A model generated the notes under the pieces. That model was not told where the DNA came from and did not search any database. It saw only the letters and a list, made by a program, of their open reading frames with translations. A stretch of DNA of 60,062 nt from Actinomycetales bacterium UBA1416. Lineage in GTDB: Bacteria; Actinomycetota; Actinomycetes; Actinomycetales; Actinomycetaceae. The stretch is from the NCBI GenBank assembly GCA_002304945.1, contig DBPQ01000048.1:8588-68649 (forward strand), in the 5' to 3' direction. The position numbers and the translations under genes were made by a program. This document shows positions 47,127 through 55,162 of the stretch, piece by piece. Position 1 is the stretch's first letter, and the number at the start of each line of letters is the position of its first letter.

Positions 47127-47618
47127 TCAGCGGGCGAGGTACTCCGCAGCGGCCCGCTGCTCAGCACGAACCACCCTGTCGAGGGCGGCGACCGCGGCGG
47201 ATTCGAGCTTTCGGCCCACGAGGGGGATGGAAGCGGTGACGTCACCGCTGTACACGCGTTCCGTGCCCTCGTCGACGGCGTCGAGCCGGAAGCTCGCTGC
47301 CGCGCGGGCGGGCAGTCCCTCGACCTCGACCGTGAGTGTGCCCGTCGGGGACCGGTCCCCGGCCTGCGGCTGCCACACCTCGACGAGGTGGAGCTTCAGC
47401 CGGGGCGGCACGAACCGGCGGTAGGTCGCCGGCACCATCTCGGAGGGAACGGTGGCACGGACCGAGAGCCGCGGCGCACCGTCCCGTGTCTCGACGGACT
47501 GCTCGACGACCTCGACGCCCATCTTCCGAAGGCGGAACTCGAGGTATCCCGGATCGAGGAGCAGGGCGGTTGTGGACGCGAGGTCACCGGGGTAGCGGAC
47601 CGTCGAATCGAACTTCAT
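47127..47618 (-). CDS. DUF2505 family protein
   Basis: The protein is 163 residues from ATG 47618, with an AGGAGGG ribosome-binding site 7 nt upstream. It has the START-like DUF2505 pattern: MKFDSTVRYPGDLASTTALLLDPGYLEFRLRKMG, RATVPSEMVPATYRRFVPPRLKLHLVEVW, GTLTVEVEGLPARAAASFRL and YSGDVTASIPLVGRKLESAAVAAL. The fold suggests binding of a hydrophobic ligand. Function is unknown. It is divergent from the histidine kinase gene and shares an inverted-repeat promoter region with it. Confidence 0.85.
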   Translation of the reverse strand: MKFDSTVRYPGDLASTTALLLDPGYLEFRLRKMGVEVVEQSVETRDGAPRLSVRATVPSEMVPATYRRFVPPRLKLHLVEVWQPQAGDRSPTGTLTVEVEGLPARAAASFRLDAVDEGTERVYSGDVTASIPLVGRKLESAAVAALDRVVRAEQRAAAEYLAR

Positions 47619-47638
47619 GGGGCATCCCTCCTGTGCCA

Positions 47639-47663
47639 ACACTAGCGGGCCGCCCCCTAGTGT
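47639..47663. promoter_or_regulatory. Inverted repeat forming divergent -10 boxes (DUF2505 / pdtaS)
   Basis: ACACTAG (47639-47645) and CTAGTGT (47657-47663) are perfect inverted repeats 11 nt apart. Each contains TAGTGT reading outwards. On the plus strand it stands 6 nt before GTG 47670; on the minus strand it is followed by a short leader with a ribosome-binding site. Confidence 0.5.
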
Positions 47664-47669
47664 GGGGGT

Positions 47670-49151
47670 GTGGCGAATCTGGGAGAGATGCTCCGCCTGT
47701 ACGGCGACCTCCGGCCGAACGAGGCGGACTGGCTCCACCTGCTCGTGGTGGACTGGCAGGTGGTCGCGGACCTGTCCTTCTCCGACCTCGTGCTCTGGAT
47801 CCCGCAGGGCGACGGGTTCGTCGCCGTCGCGCACTCGCGCCCATCGACCGGTGTGACCGTGCACCAGGATGACGTCGTCGGGCAGCGCCTGCCGCCCGCC
47901 CGGGTGGATCTCATGCGCCGGGCCCTCACCGAGCAGGTGATCCAGCACTCGCAGGAACCGCGCTGGACCGGCTCGTACGCCGTGCGGGAGGACCTGGTGC
48001 CCGTCGTGTGCGACGGCCGTGCCATCGCCGTCATGGCACGGGAAGCGAACCTCGGGATCGCCCGGTCCCCGTCGCGGCTGGAGGTCAACTACCTCGCCCT
48101 CGCGGACGAGTTGTGCGGCATGGTCGCCCGGGGGGAGTTCCCGAACCTCTCGGCCCCCGCCGCGCGGCGCGGCTCCCCCCGCGTGGGGGACGGGATCGTG
48201 CGGCTCGACGCGGACGGCGTGGTCCTCTACGCGAGCCCCAACGCGATGAGTGGCTTCCACCGCCTCGGGATCACCGGTCCCCTGGTGAACACGGTGCTGG
48301 CGACGGGCGTGGCCGAGCGTCTCGAGGTCCACTCCACGGTGGACGAGACGCTGGCCGTGGTCCTGATGGGACGCGCCGCCTGGCGCACCGAGGTGGAGTC
48401 CCACGGCGTGAGCCTGTCGCTCCGGGCCATCCCCCTCACGGAGTACGGCCAGCGCCGTGGCGGCCTGCTCCTCATGCGGGACGTCTCGGAGATCCGCCTC
48501 CGGGAGCGCGAACTCCTGACGAAGGACGCGACGATCCGCGAGATCCACCACCGCGTGAAGAACAACCTGCAGACCGTCTCGGCGCTGCTGCGGCTGCAGG
48601 CCCGGCGCTCGACGTCGGAGGAGACCCGCGCCGCGTTGGGAGAGGCGCAGCGCAGGGTCGCCACCATCGCCGTCGTCCACGAGACCCTCTCCCAGACGAT
48701 CGACGAGTCCGTCGACTTCGATGAGCTCATCGGCCGGATCCTGTCGATGACCGCGGACATCGCGACCCCCGACACGCGGGTGAGCACCTCGTTCGAGGGC
48801 AGCTTCGGGCGGATCTACGCCAGTGTCGCGACGTCGCTCGCCGTGGTGCTCACCGAACTGGTCGCGAACGCGGTGGAGCACGGACTCGGGGGAAGGGGCG
48901 GCGGTGTCGTCGTGCGGGCCCGTCGTGACGACGCGGACCTCGAGGTGGAGGTGGTCGACGACGGGTCCGGCCTCGCGGGCGACGCCCCGGGGGCGGGACT
49001 GGGGACCCAGATCGTGCGGACCCTCGTCACCGGGGAGTTGCGCGGCACCATCGCCTGGGCGAACCGCCGGGAGGGTGGCACGATCGTGACGCTGCGTGCC
49101 CACCTCTCGGAACCCGCTGGGCCGTCACGGCGTGAACCGGCCGACGACTGA
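47670..49151 (+). CDS. pdtaS: PdtaS-type sensor histidine kinase (GAF-PAS-HisKA_2)
   Basis: The protein is 493 residues from GTG 47670. No membrane segment is present, so it is cytosolic. The N-terminal GAF-like domain (about 1-155), a PAS-like domain (about 172-275, GIVRLDADGVVLYASPNAMSGFHRLG) and a HisKA_2 dimerisation domain with phospho-acceptor His in REIHHRVKNNLQTVSALLRL (293) are followed by an HWE/HATPase domain (LTELVANAVEH, VDDGSGLAG). PdtaS phosphorylates the RNA-binding antiterminator PdtaR, which is not in this window. Start and promoter geometry (TAGTGT, 6 nt) suggest leaderless expression. Confidence 0.92.
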   Translation: MANLGEMLRLYGDLRPNEADWLHLLVVDWQVVADLSFSDLVLWIPQGDGFVAVAHSRPSTGVTVHQDDVVGQRLPPARVDLMRRALTEQVIQHSQEPRWTGSYAVREDLVPVVCDGRAIAVMAREANLGIARSPSRLEVNYLALADELCGMVARGEFPNLSAPAARRGSPRVGDGIVRLDADGVVLYASPNAMSGFHRLGITGPLVNTVLATGVAERLEVHSTVDETLAVVLMGRAAWRTEVESHGVSLSLRAIPLTEYGQRRGGLLLMRDVSEIRLRERELLTKDATIREIHHRVKNNLQTVSALLRLQARRSTSEETRAALGEAQRRVATIAVVHETLSQTIDESVDFDELIGRILSMTADIATPDTRVSTSFEGSFGRIYASVATSLAVVLTELVANAVEHGLGGRGGGVVVRARRDDADLEVEVVDDGSGLAGDAPGAGLGTQIVRTLVTGELRGTIAWANRREGGTIVTLRAHLSEPAGPSRREPADD

Positions 49152-49172
49152 CACTGCCGGTGAGACGCGAGT

Positions 49173-49198
49173 GAGGGGGCACCCGCAGGCGCCCCCTC
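49173..49198. terminator. Hairpin between pdtaS and whiB1
   Basis: An 8-bp stem (GAGGGGGC / GCCCCCTC) with a 10-nt loop lies between the convergent stops. No T-tract is present. Confidence 0.55.
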
Positions 49199-49212
49199 CT
49201 CGTCCGTCCTGG

Positions 49213-49461
49213 TCAGCTGGCGCGACGGGCGCGAGCCGTGCGGCGCTTCAGCGCCCGGCGCTCATCCTCGCTCAGTCCGCCCCAGACCCCGGCATCCTGC
49301 CCGGTCTCCAGGGCCCACTTCAAGCAGGTGTCCATCACGGGGCAACGGTGGCACACGGCCTTGGCCTCCTCGATCTGGATGAGGGCCGGACCGGTGTTCC
49401 CGATCGGGAAGAACAGCTCGGGGTCCTCCTCCAGGCACGCGGCACGGTGGCGCCAGTCCAT
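49213..49461 (-). CDS. whiB1: WhiB1-type transcriptional regulator
   Basis: The protein is 82 residues from ATG 49461, behind AGAAGGAG. MDWRHRAACLEEDPELFFPIG is the WhiB1 start; cluster cysteines are Cys9, Cys37, Cys40 and Cys46 (VCHRCPVMDTC), followed by GVWGGLSEDERRALKRR. WhiB1 is an essential Fe-S regulator that binds the housekeeping sigma factor and is nitric-oxide sensitive in mycobacteria. A longer in-frame start (49548) is rejected because the extension is non-conserved and lies in the regulatory region. Confidence 0.95.
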   Translation of the reverse strand: MDWRHRAACLEEDPELFFPIGNTGPALIQIEEAKAVCHRCPVMDTCLKWALETGQDAGVWGGLSEDERRALKRRTARARRAS

Positions 49462-49530
49462 CAACAACTCCTTCTGGGCACACCGATTTCCCGAAAAATC
49501 GTGCTCGGCAAATTTCGGCGCCATTCGAAC

Positions 49531-49550
49531 GCTTGATTCCGAAATCAAGC
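49531..49550. promoter_or_regulatory. Inverted repeat upstream of whiB1
   Basis: GCTTGATT (49531-49538) and AATCAAGC (49543-49550) flank CCGA. It lies in an unusually AT-rich stretch (about 49480-49555) for this genome. It could be an operator or a leader hairpin of whiB1. I cannot place the whiB1 promoter with confidence. Confidence 0.4.
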
Positions 49551-49597
49551 TTCACACGGCCTCCACAGGCTGACAAGGGCTCCACGCCGGTCCGTCC

Positions 49598-49615
49598 GGT
49601 GTGCTTCGTCACACC
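49598..49615. promoter_or_regulatory. Inverted repeat upstream of the 49650 gene
   Basis: GGTGTG and CACACC flank CTTCGT, and the site ends about 22 nt before the -10-like TAGACT of the 49650 gene. The inner spacing (TGTG-N6-CACA) is two bases short of a CRP site. Confidence 0.3.
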
Positions 49616-49637
49616 TGTCGACGTCGCCTCGGCCACG

Positions 49638-49643
49638 TAGACT
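49638..49643 (+). promoter_or_regulatory. -10-like hexamer for the 49650 gene
   Basis: TAGACT is followed by 6 nt and ATG 49650. Confidence 0.5.
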
Positions 49644-49649
49644 CCCGGC

Positions 49650-50027
49650 ATGAACCGCTCCCGCCCCGCCTCGATCGTCGTGGCGTCCGCGGTCACGGTC
49701 ATCATGTCGACGGCCATTGCGGGGGTCGCACTGTGGGACCTGATCGTGGGAGATGCGACCGGCCCCCGGTTGGGGACGAACGCGTACTACATCGTGGTGG
49801 CGCTGCTGCTGGTCCCCGCCTCGCTGGCCCTCCTCGCGGGAAGGGCCTGGTCACGCGGGGTGCTCATCACGGCTCACCTCCTCGTGCTTCTCTCGATGAT
49901 CGGCCTGGCTCAACTGTTGACGTGGTTCGCCGCCCTGACCGCCGGACTGTCGCTCCTCGTCCTCGGGGCGCTCGCGTCGCCGGCCGCCCGGGCCCACATC
50001 GCCGACCGTCGCCTGCCCGGCGACTGA
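49650..50027 (+). CDS. Small multi-pass membrane protein, unknown
   Basis: The 125-residue protein has four hydrophobic segments (about 9-30, 46-63, 69-88 and 90-108), for example IVVASAVTVIMSTAIAGVAL and YYIVVALLLVPASLALLAG, and a short basic C-terminus. No family is recognised. The strongly hydrophobic, well-spaced pattern and the upstream TAGACT support it as a real gene even though its last 177 nt overlap the 3' end of the FtsK-like gene on the other strand. Confidence 0.65.
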   Translation: MNRSRPASIVVASAVTVIMSTAIAGVALWDLIVGDATGPRLGTNAYYIVVALLLVPASLALLAGRAWSRGVLITAHLLVLLSMIGLAQLLTWFAALTAGLSLLVLGALASPAARAHIADRRLPGD

Positions 50028-52850
50028 CGGCGTCGCGAGGCTGCGGGCGAGCCGGAGGGCGACAGCCCGGCCGCGGTGGATGACGATGCCGTACCCGGGC
50101 GAGCCGGGCTCCAGTTCCGTCGAGTAGTCGATACCCGGGATCCGGGGGAACAGGTCGGGGCGGAGCAGGATGATCGTCTCCGCCTCCCGCAGGCGGGCGA
50201 GGGCGGGCGACCACGCGGCCCCCGTGAACGCCCCGGGAGTCACGGTGACGACAGCGGGTGCGTGCCCCTCCGTCGACTCCCCGTCGTGGAGCGCGCTGCC
50301 GGGGTACTGGTCGTGGACGAGCCGGGCCAGCGTGGTCCGGCCGGTCCCGGGTGGCCCGATGATGGTGATGTCCCCGGTGGCCGGGACGCTGCAGGTCCCC
50401 TCCGCGCCGGTGCCGAGCACCACCTCGCCCGGCCGGGGAGCCGGCTCACTCGCCGCCGGCAGGACCCAGGGAGGACTGCCGGTGGGGCCCGGCGGTGCCT
50501 GAGCCACCTGGACGACCACTCCGTCGGGGAGGATCACCCCACGGCCTGGGACGAGAGGTCCGGTCACCTCCGTCACCAACGACCGCGGAACGCCGGCCGC
50601 CACTGCGGACGCGGCGTCCACGCCTCTCAGGTGGAGTCTGGTGGACAGGGGTGCGGCCCACCGTGCGTGTGCCAGATCGGGCGGTGCCGTCACGACGACG
50701 CGTGTGCCGGTGGCACGGGCGGTCCGGATGAACTCACCCAGTACGGCGGCCGCGGACCCGGCGCCATGGAGGGCGTCGTGGGCATCCATCCACAGTTCGA
50801 CGTCGTCCAGCACGAGCGTGCGGTCGCCGCCCGGAACGGAGAGGTGTCGCAGGACGCGGCCCACCACCCGCGTGTTGCAGGCGTCGACCCCGGCCGCGGA
50901 ACCGTCGCTGGTGACCAGCCAGACCTCGTCCCCCTCGGCTGCGGCGACAGCGGCGGCACGGGCCGCCGTAGTCGATCGTCCGCTTCTCGGATGTCCGAGG
51001 ACGAGGAGGGCCGCGGGGAGCCCCACGGGCCGTTGTCGCAACTCGTCCGGCTCGTCGGCGAGCCCGAGCCGGGTCGGATCGCACGCCGTCGGCGGTATCA
51101 GGCGGGGGAGGGGCGGGCACCACAACGGCGTGGCGGGTGGACCGTCCCAGGCTGCGGCGAGTGTCGAGACGGTGTGGCGGACGGTCTCGCCGTCCCCGGA
51201 CCACACCACCTGGAGGGGCCGGAGCCCGTCACGGAGCACGAGCCCCCGGCCCGGAACCGGGTCCAGCCGGGCGGCGTCCGGGACGCCGAGCACGTCCAGG
51301 GAATCCGCGGCCTCTGCCACTCGCAGGCAGATCCGCAGGGGCATGTTGGCCCGGAGATCCGGGCCGACGGCCCCGGCCGGCCGCTGGGTGGCCGCGATGA
51401 GGTGGATGCCGAGGGAACGGCCCTGGTTCGCCAGGTGCAGGAACTGCTCCATCAACTCGGGGTGGTCGAGGCTGAGGGCGCGGAACTCGTCGATCACGAC
51501 GAGGACGAGCGGGAGAGGATCGGGTGCCGTCCGGTTGAACTCCTGCACCTCGCGGCATCCGCGCGCGGCGATGCGACGCTTGCGGACGCGCAGCTGTGCG
51601 CGCAGCGAGGCCAACGCGCGGGTCGTGGAACCCGCATCGAGGTCGGTGAGGACGCCGACGCAGTGGGGCAGCGCCTCGAGGTGGTTGAAGGCCGCCCCGC
51701 CCTTGAAGTCGACGAGGATCAGGTGCAGGAGGGTGGGGGCGTTCCGCTGCGCGAGTTCCAACAGCCAGGTGGTCAGCAGTTCCGACTTGCCCGATCCGCT
51801 CATCCCCGCCACGAGGGCGTGGGGCCCGTCACCGGCAAGGTCGATCACGACCGGGCCGTCCTCGTCCACGCCGAGGGGCACGGCGAGGTCGGCCCGGGAA
51901 CGCTCCCACCGGCGGCGGATCTCGCCGGGGCCCGGGACCGCAGCGCGGACGGGGGCCGGTGACTCCTCCCGCGCTCGTGCCAGTGCACGCGCCCACGCCG
52001 GGCCGGCGGCGGCCCAGGCGGGCGGGCGGAGGACCATGGCCCACTGGGGCGTCCGCAGCCAGGTCACCATGGCCTGACCGGTCGTGGGCCCGGTTCCACG
52101 CGGATCGAAGCGCACCTCGAGTCCACTTCCGTAGGTCGTGAGCCAGGGCGACGTCACCCGCAGCACGTCCGGGTCGTTGTGCACCGCGAGGAATCCCGCG
52201 AGCCAGATCGCCCGCTGCTCGGCGTCCTCGCCCGGGATGCACCACCCGGTGCCCCCCAGCGGGCGGCGCATGGTACGCAACTCCCGGGGCACCACGGGCT
52301 CGGCGTGGAACGCGCGTCCCTCCCGGGAGGCGAGGAGAACATGGGCGGGGTGGGAGGAACGCATGATCTCGGCCGTCGTCCCGCGGAGGAGGAGCACCGC
52401 GCCGGCGAGGGGAGCGGCTATCAGCACCCAGCGCCACGGCGGGCCTCCGAGGGCGAAGGGCACCATTGCGGCCGCCATGGCGAGGGGCACCAGGACGCGC
52501 GCGAGGGCATCCGCGCCCCATCGTCGCTCCCGCAGTGGACCCGGCCGTCGCGTCACGCGGTAGGCACCCGAACCTGCCTCGAGCACCGTCGAGCGGGTGA
52601 CGGCGGTCCAGGTGCAGCCGATCCGCCGGCGGACGCCGAGTGCGCGGCGGTACGAGCCGTTCGCCGAGCCGGCGTCCGCACAGCGGACGGTTCGCCCCCG
52701 CGCACGAAGCCGCAGGTGGTGGCGGGACAGGGCGACGTCGTCGACGGCGATGTCACCCGCCCGTCCGAGCACGCGGGTGCCGGTCAGCTCCCAGCAGAGG
52801 CCGAGGGCGGGTCCCCGGACGGCGGTGAGGACGAGAGGCTGGCGGCGCAC
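49851..52850 (-). CDS. FHA-domain FtsK/SpoIIIE-type ATPase (EccC/EssC-like), orphan
   Basis: The protein is 999 residues from GTG 52850. An FHA domain (about 10-95, GRAGDIAVDDVALSRHHLRL, GSANGSY) and two membrane segments (about 117-135 and 140-156) precede three P-loop modules. Module 1 is intact: Walker A GMSGSGKS (349-356), LILVDFKGG and Walker B LVVIDEF. Modules 2 (GHPRSGRS, 619-626) and 3 (GPPGTGRTT, 832-840) have Arg in place of the Walker A Lys. The order FHA-TM-TM-three ATPases resembles EssC/EccC of type VII secretion, but no WXG100 or other Esx gene is nearby. Residues 941-999 overlap the convergent membrane-protein gene and look like non-conserved read-through. Confidence 0.8.
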   Translation of the reverse strand: MRRQPLVLTAVRGPALGLCWELTGTRVLGRAGDIAVDDVALSRHHLRLRARGRTVRCADAGSANGSYRRALGVRRRIGCTWTAVTRSTVLEAGSGAYRVTRRPGPLRERRWGADALARVLVPLAMAAAMVPFALGGPPWRWVLIAAPLAGAVLLLRGTTAEIMRSSHPAHVLLASREGRAFHAEPVVPRELRTMRRPLGGTGWCIPGEDAEQRAIWLAGFLAVHNDPDVLRVTSPWLTTYGSGLEVRFDPRGTGPTTGQAMVTWLRTPQWAMVLRPPAWAAAGPAWARALARAREESPAPVRAAVPGPGEIRRRWERSRADLAVPLGVDEDGPVVIDLAGDGPHALVAGMSGSGKSELLTTWLLELAQRNAPTLLHLILVDFKGGAAFNHLEALPHCVGVLTDLDAGSTTRALASLRAQLRVRKRRIAARGCREVQEFNRTAPDPLPLVLVVIDEFRALSLDHPELMEQFLHLANQGRSLGIHLIAATQRPAGAVGPDLRANMPLRICLRVAEAADSLDVLGVPDAARLDPVPGRGLVLRDGLRPLQVVWSGDGETVRHTVSTLAAAWDGPPATPLWCPPLPRLIPPTACDPTRLGLADEPDELRQRPVGLPAALLVLGHPRSGRSTTAARAAAVAAAEGDEVWLVTSDGSAAGVDACNTRVVGRVLRHLSVPGGDRTLVLDDVELWMDAHDALHGAGSAAAVLGEFIRTARATGTRVVVTAPPDLAHARWAAPLSTRLHLRGVDAASAVAAGVPRSLVTEVTGPLVPGRGVILPDGVVVQVAQAPPGPTGSPPWVLPAASEPAPRPGEVVLGTGAEGTCSVPATGDITIIGPPGTGRTTLARLVHDQYPGSALHDGESTEGHAPAVVTVTPGAFTGAAWSPALARLREAETIILLRPDLFPRIPGIDYSTELEPGSPGYGIVIHRGRAVALRLARSLATPSVAGQATVGDVGPGGRRRERPEDEERQSGGQGGEPRQQLSQADHREKHEEVSRDEHPA

Positions 52851-52952
52851 GGCGTCAGTGAAACACGACCACCCGGGAGCGTCTGTCCGTCCCGTGCCGC
52901 GCTGTGGACAGCGGAGCGCCACCGTGGGGGTGGGGCCTGCGAGGATGGGTCC

Positions 52953-55154
52953 GTGGATCTCGACACCGCCCGCGCACGCTGGAACGAACTCGCCTCCCTC
53001 GTGGACGAGGCGCAGTTCGACTACTACGTCAAGGACGCCCCGACCATTTCCGACGCGGAGTACGACGCCGCGATGCGGGAGCTCGAACTGCTGGAGCACG
53101 AGCACCCAGAGCTGCAGTCCTCGGACTCGCCGACCCAGCGCGTCGGCGGTGGCCGGACCAACGAGTTCGCACCGGTGGAGCATCTCGAGCGGATGATGAG
53201 CCTCGACGACGTGTTCTCGCTCGAGGAGTTGCGCCAGTGGGCCACCAGGGTGAGCACGGCTGCGGGTGGCTCCGACGTGCCGATGACGTGCGAACTGAAG
53301 GTGGACGGCCTCGCCGTGAGCCTCGTCTACGAGCGCGGCCGGCTAATCCGTGCGGCGACGCGCGGCGATGGCCGCGTTGGGGAGGACGTCACGGTCAACG
53401 TCCGCACGATCGGCGCGATCCCGCAGACGCTGCGGGGGGAGGACCTCCCGGAGACGGTGGAGGTGCGGGGGGAGGTGTACTTCCCTGTTAGCGACTTCGC
53501 CCGCCTGAACGCGGCCCTGGTCGAGTCCGGGCGGGCGCCGTTCGCCAATCCGCGGAACGCGGCCGCCGGCTCGCTGCGGCAGAAGGACCCACGGGTGACG
53601 GCGTCCCGCCCACTGTCCATGGTGGCGCACGGGGTCGGGGCGCTCGACTGGCCCGGCGGATCGGTGCCGTCCACGCAGTGGGAGCTCTACGAGCTGTTCG
53701 CGCGCTGGGGAGTGCCGGTGTCCGCGCACACGCGGCGGGCGGGCACGATCGCCGACGTCGAGCAGATGATCGCCGAGTTCGGTGAGCGGCGGCACGCCGT
53801 CGAGCACGAGATCGACGGGATCGTCGTGAAGGTGGACGACCGGGCGCTGCAGCACGCGATGGGTGCGACCTCCCGGGCCCCCCGCTGGGCGGCCGCCTAC
53901 AAGTATCCGCCCGAGGAGGTCAACACCCGGCTGCTCGACATTCGGACCCAGGTCGGCAGAACGGGCAGGGTCACACCGTTCGGCGTGATGGAACCGGTCC
54001 GGGTCTCGGGTTCCACGGTGGCGACCGCGACGCTCCACAACGCCTCGGAGGTGAGGAGGAAGGGCGTCCTGATCGGGGACGTGGTCGTGCTCCGCAAGGC
54101 GGGGGACGTGATCCCCGAGATCGTCGCTCCCGTCATCGCACTGCGTGACGGCACCGAGCGTGAGTTCTCGATGCCCACCCTCTGCCCCTCGTGCGGCACC
54201 CCGCTCGCACCCGCCAAGGAGGGGGACGTCGACCTGCGCTGTCCCAACAGCGAGTCCTGTCCCGCCCAGATCACCGAGCGCGTCGCCCACATCGGCTCGA
54301 GGGGTGCGCTCGACATCGAGGCACTGGGCGAGGAGACGGCGCTCGCCCTGACGAACCCGGAGGCGCGCCGGGAGTTCGTCGTCGGCGTCGACCCGATGCC
54401 GCCTCCCCAGCGCCCCGTGCTCCGGAACGAGGCCGGCCTGTTCTCCCTGCGGGTGGAGGACCTCGCGGACGTCCGGGTGTGGCGCGAGCGCAGGAGGGAG
54501 GGGGCCCTCACCGGCGATTGGGAACAGGTCCTGTTCTTCCACACCGCGGAGCGGCGGAGAGGTGACGGCACGGTCAGTGCGCCGTCGGTGGCGCGCGCCA
54601 CCACCGTCCACATGCTCGACCAGATCGCGGCGGCGAGGGATCGTCCGCTCTGGCGCTTCCTCGTCGCCCTCTCCATCCGCCACGTCGGCCCGACGGCGGC
54701 GCGTGCACTGGCGGAGCGGTATCGATCGCTCGCCGCGATCGAGTCCGCGGACGTCGCGGAGCTCGCGGAGACCGAGGGCGTGGGCCCGGTGATCGCCCAG
54801 TCGATCCGGGACTGGCTCGAGGTCGACTGGCACCGGGACGTCGTACGTTCCTGGCGGGAGGCCGGGGTCACCTTCGAGGACGCGACGGAGCCGGGCGGGG
54901 ACACCGCCCCAGTGCTCGACGGGCTCACCATCGTCGTCACGGGATCGCTCGAGGGATTCTCGCGCGATGCCGCCACAGAGGCCATCACGGCGCGGGGCGG
55001 AAAGGCGGCGGGATCGGTCTCCCGGAGGACGGACTACGTCGTCGTCGGCGAGAACGCGGGATCGAAGGAGGCGAAGGCGCGGGAGCTGGGCGTGCCGATC
55101 CTGGACGCGGCAGGGTTCCGGAGGCTGCTCGAGAGTGGGCCCACGGCGGTCTGA
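52953..55154 (+). CDS. ligA: NAD-dependent DNA ligase
   Basis: The protein is 733 residues from GTG 52953. Adenylation domain: YYVKDAPTISDAEYDAAMRELELLE, SPTQRVGG, MMSLDDVFSLEEL and the nucleotidyl-lysine motif CELKVDGLAVSL (Lys116), then FANPRNAAAGSLRQKDP and HEIDGIVVKVDD. OB fold: RTGRVTPFGVMEPVRVSGSTV. The four-Cys zinc finger (CPSCGTP...CPNSESCPAQ), HhH region and a C-terminal BRCT domain (LDGLTIVVTGSLEGFSRDAA) are present. A charged insert (about 460-545) after the zinc finger makes it longer than E. coli LigA (671). It seals nicks in replication and repair. GAGGAT stands 6 nt before the start. Confidence 0.96.
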   Translation: MDLDTARARWNELASLVDEAQFDYYVKDAPTISDAEYDAAMRELELLEHEHPELQSSDSPTQRVGGGRTNEFAPVEHLERMMSLDDVFSLEELRQWATRVSTAAGGSDVPMTCELKVDGLAVSLVYERGRLIRAATRGDGRVGEDVTVNVRTIGAIPQTLRGEDLPETVEVRGEVYFPVSDFARLNAALVESGRAPFANPRNAAAGSLRQKDPRVTASRPLSMVAHGVGALDWPGGSVPSTQWELYELFARWGVPVSAHTRRAGTIADVEQMIAEFGERRHAVEHEIDGIVVKVDDRALQHAMGATSRAPRWAAAYKYPPEEVNTRLLDIRTQVGRTGRVTPFGVMEPVRVSGSTVATATLHNASEVRRKGVLIGDVVVLRKAGDVIPEIVAPVIALRDGTEREFSMPTLCPSCGTPLAPAKEGDVDLRCPNSESCPAQITERVAHIGSRGALDIEALGEETALALTNPEARREFVVGVDPMPPPQRPVLRNEAGLFSLRVEDLADVRVWRERRREGALTGDWEQVLFFHTAERRRGDGTVSAPSVARATTVHMLDQIAAARDRPLWRFLVALSIRHVGPTAARALAERYRSLAAIESADVAELAETEGVGPVIAQSIRDWLEVDWHRDVVRSWREAGVTFEDATEPGGDTAPVLDGLTIVVTGSLEGFSRDAATEAITARGGKAAGSVSRRTDYVVVGENAGSKEAKARELGVPILDAAGFRRLLESGPTAV

Positions 55155-55162
55155 GCGTCATC

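Noticed and set aside
49213..49548. WhiB1 with a 29-residue N-terminal extension
   Set aside because: MDWRHRA at 49461 is the family start and has AGAAGGAG upstream; the extension lies in the regulatory region.
49598..49615. A CRP/GlxR binding site upstream of the 49650 gene
   Set aside because: The half-sites TGTG and CACA are separated by 6 nt, not 8, so it is listed only as an inverted repeat.
52953..53183. An earlier start (53183) for the FtsK-like gene
   Set aside because: It would run antisense through the ligA start; the FHA domain is already complete from GTG 52850.
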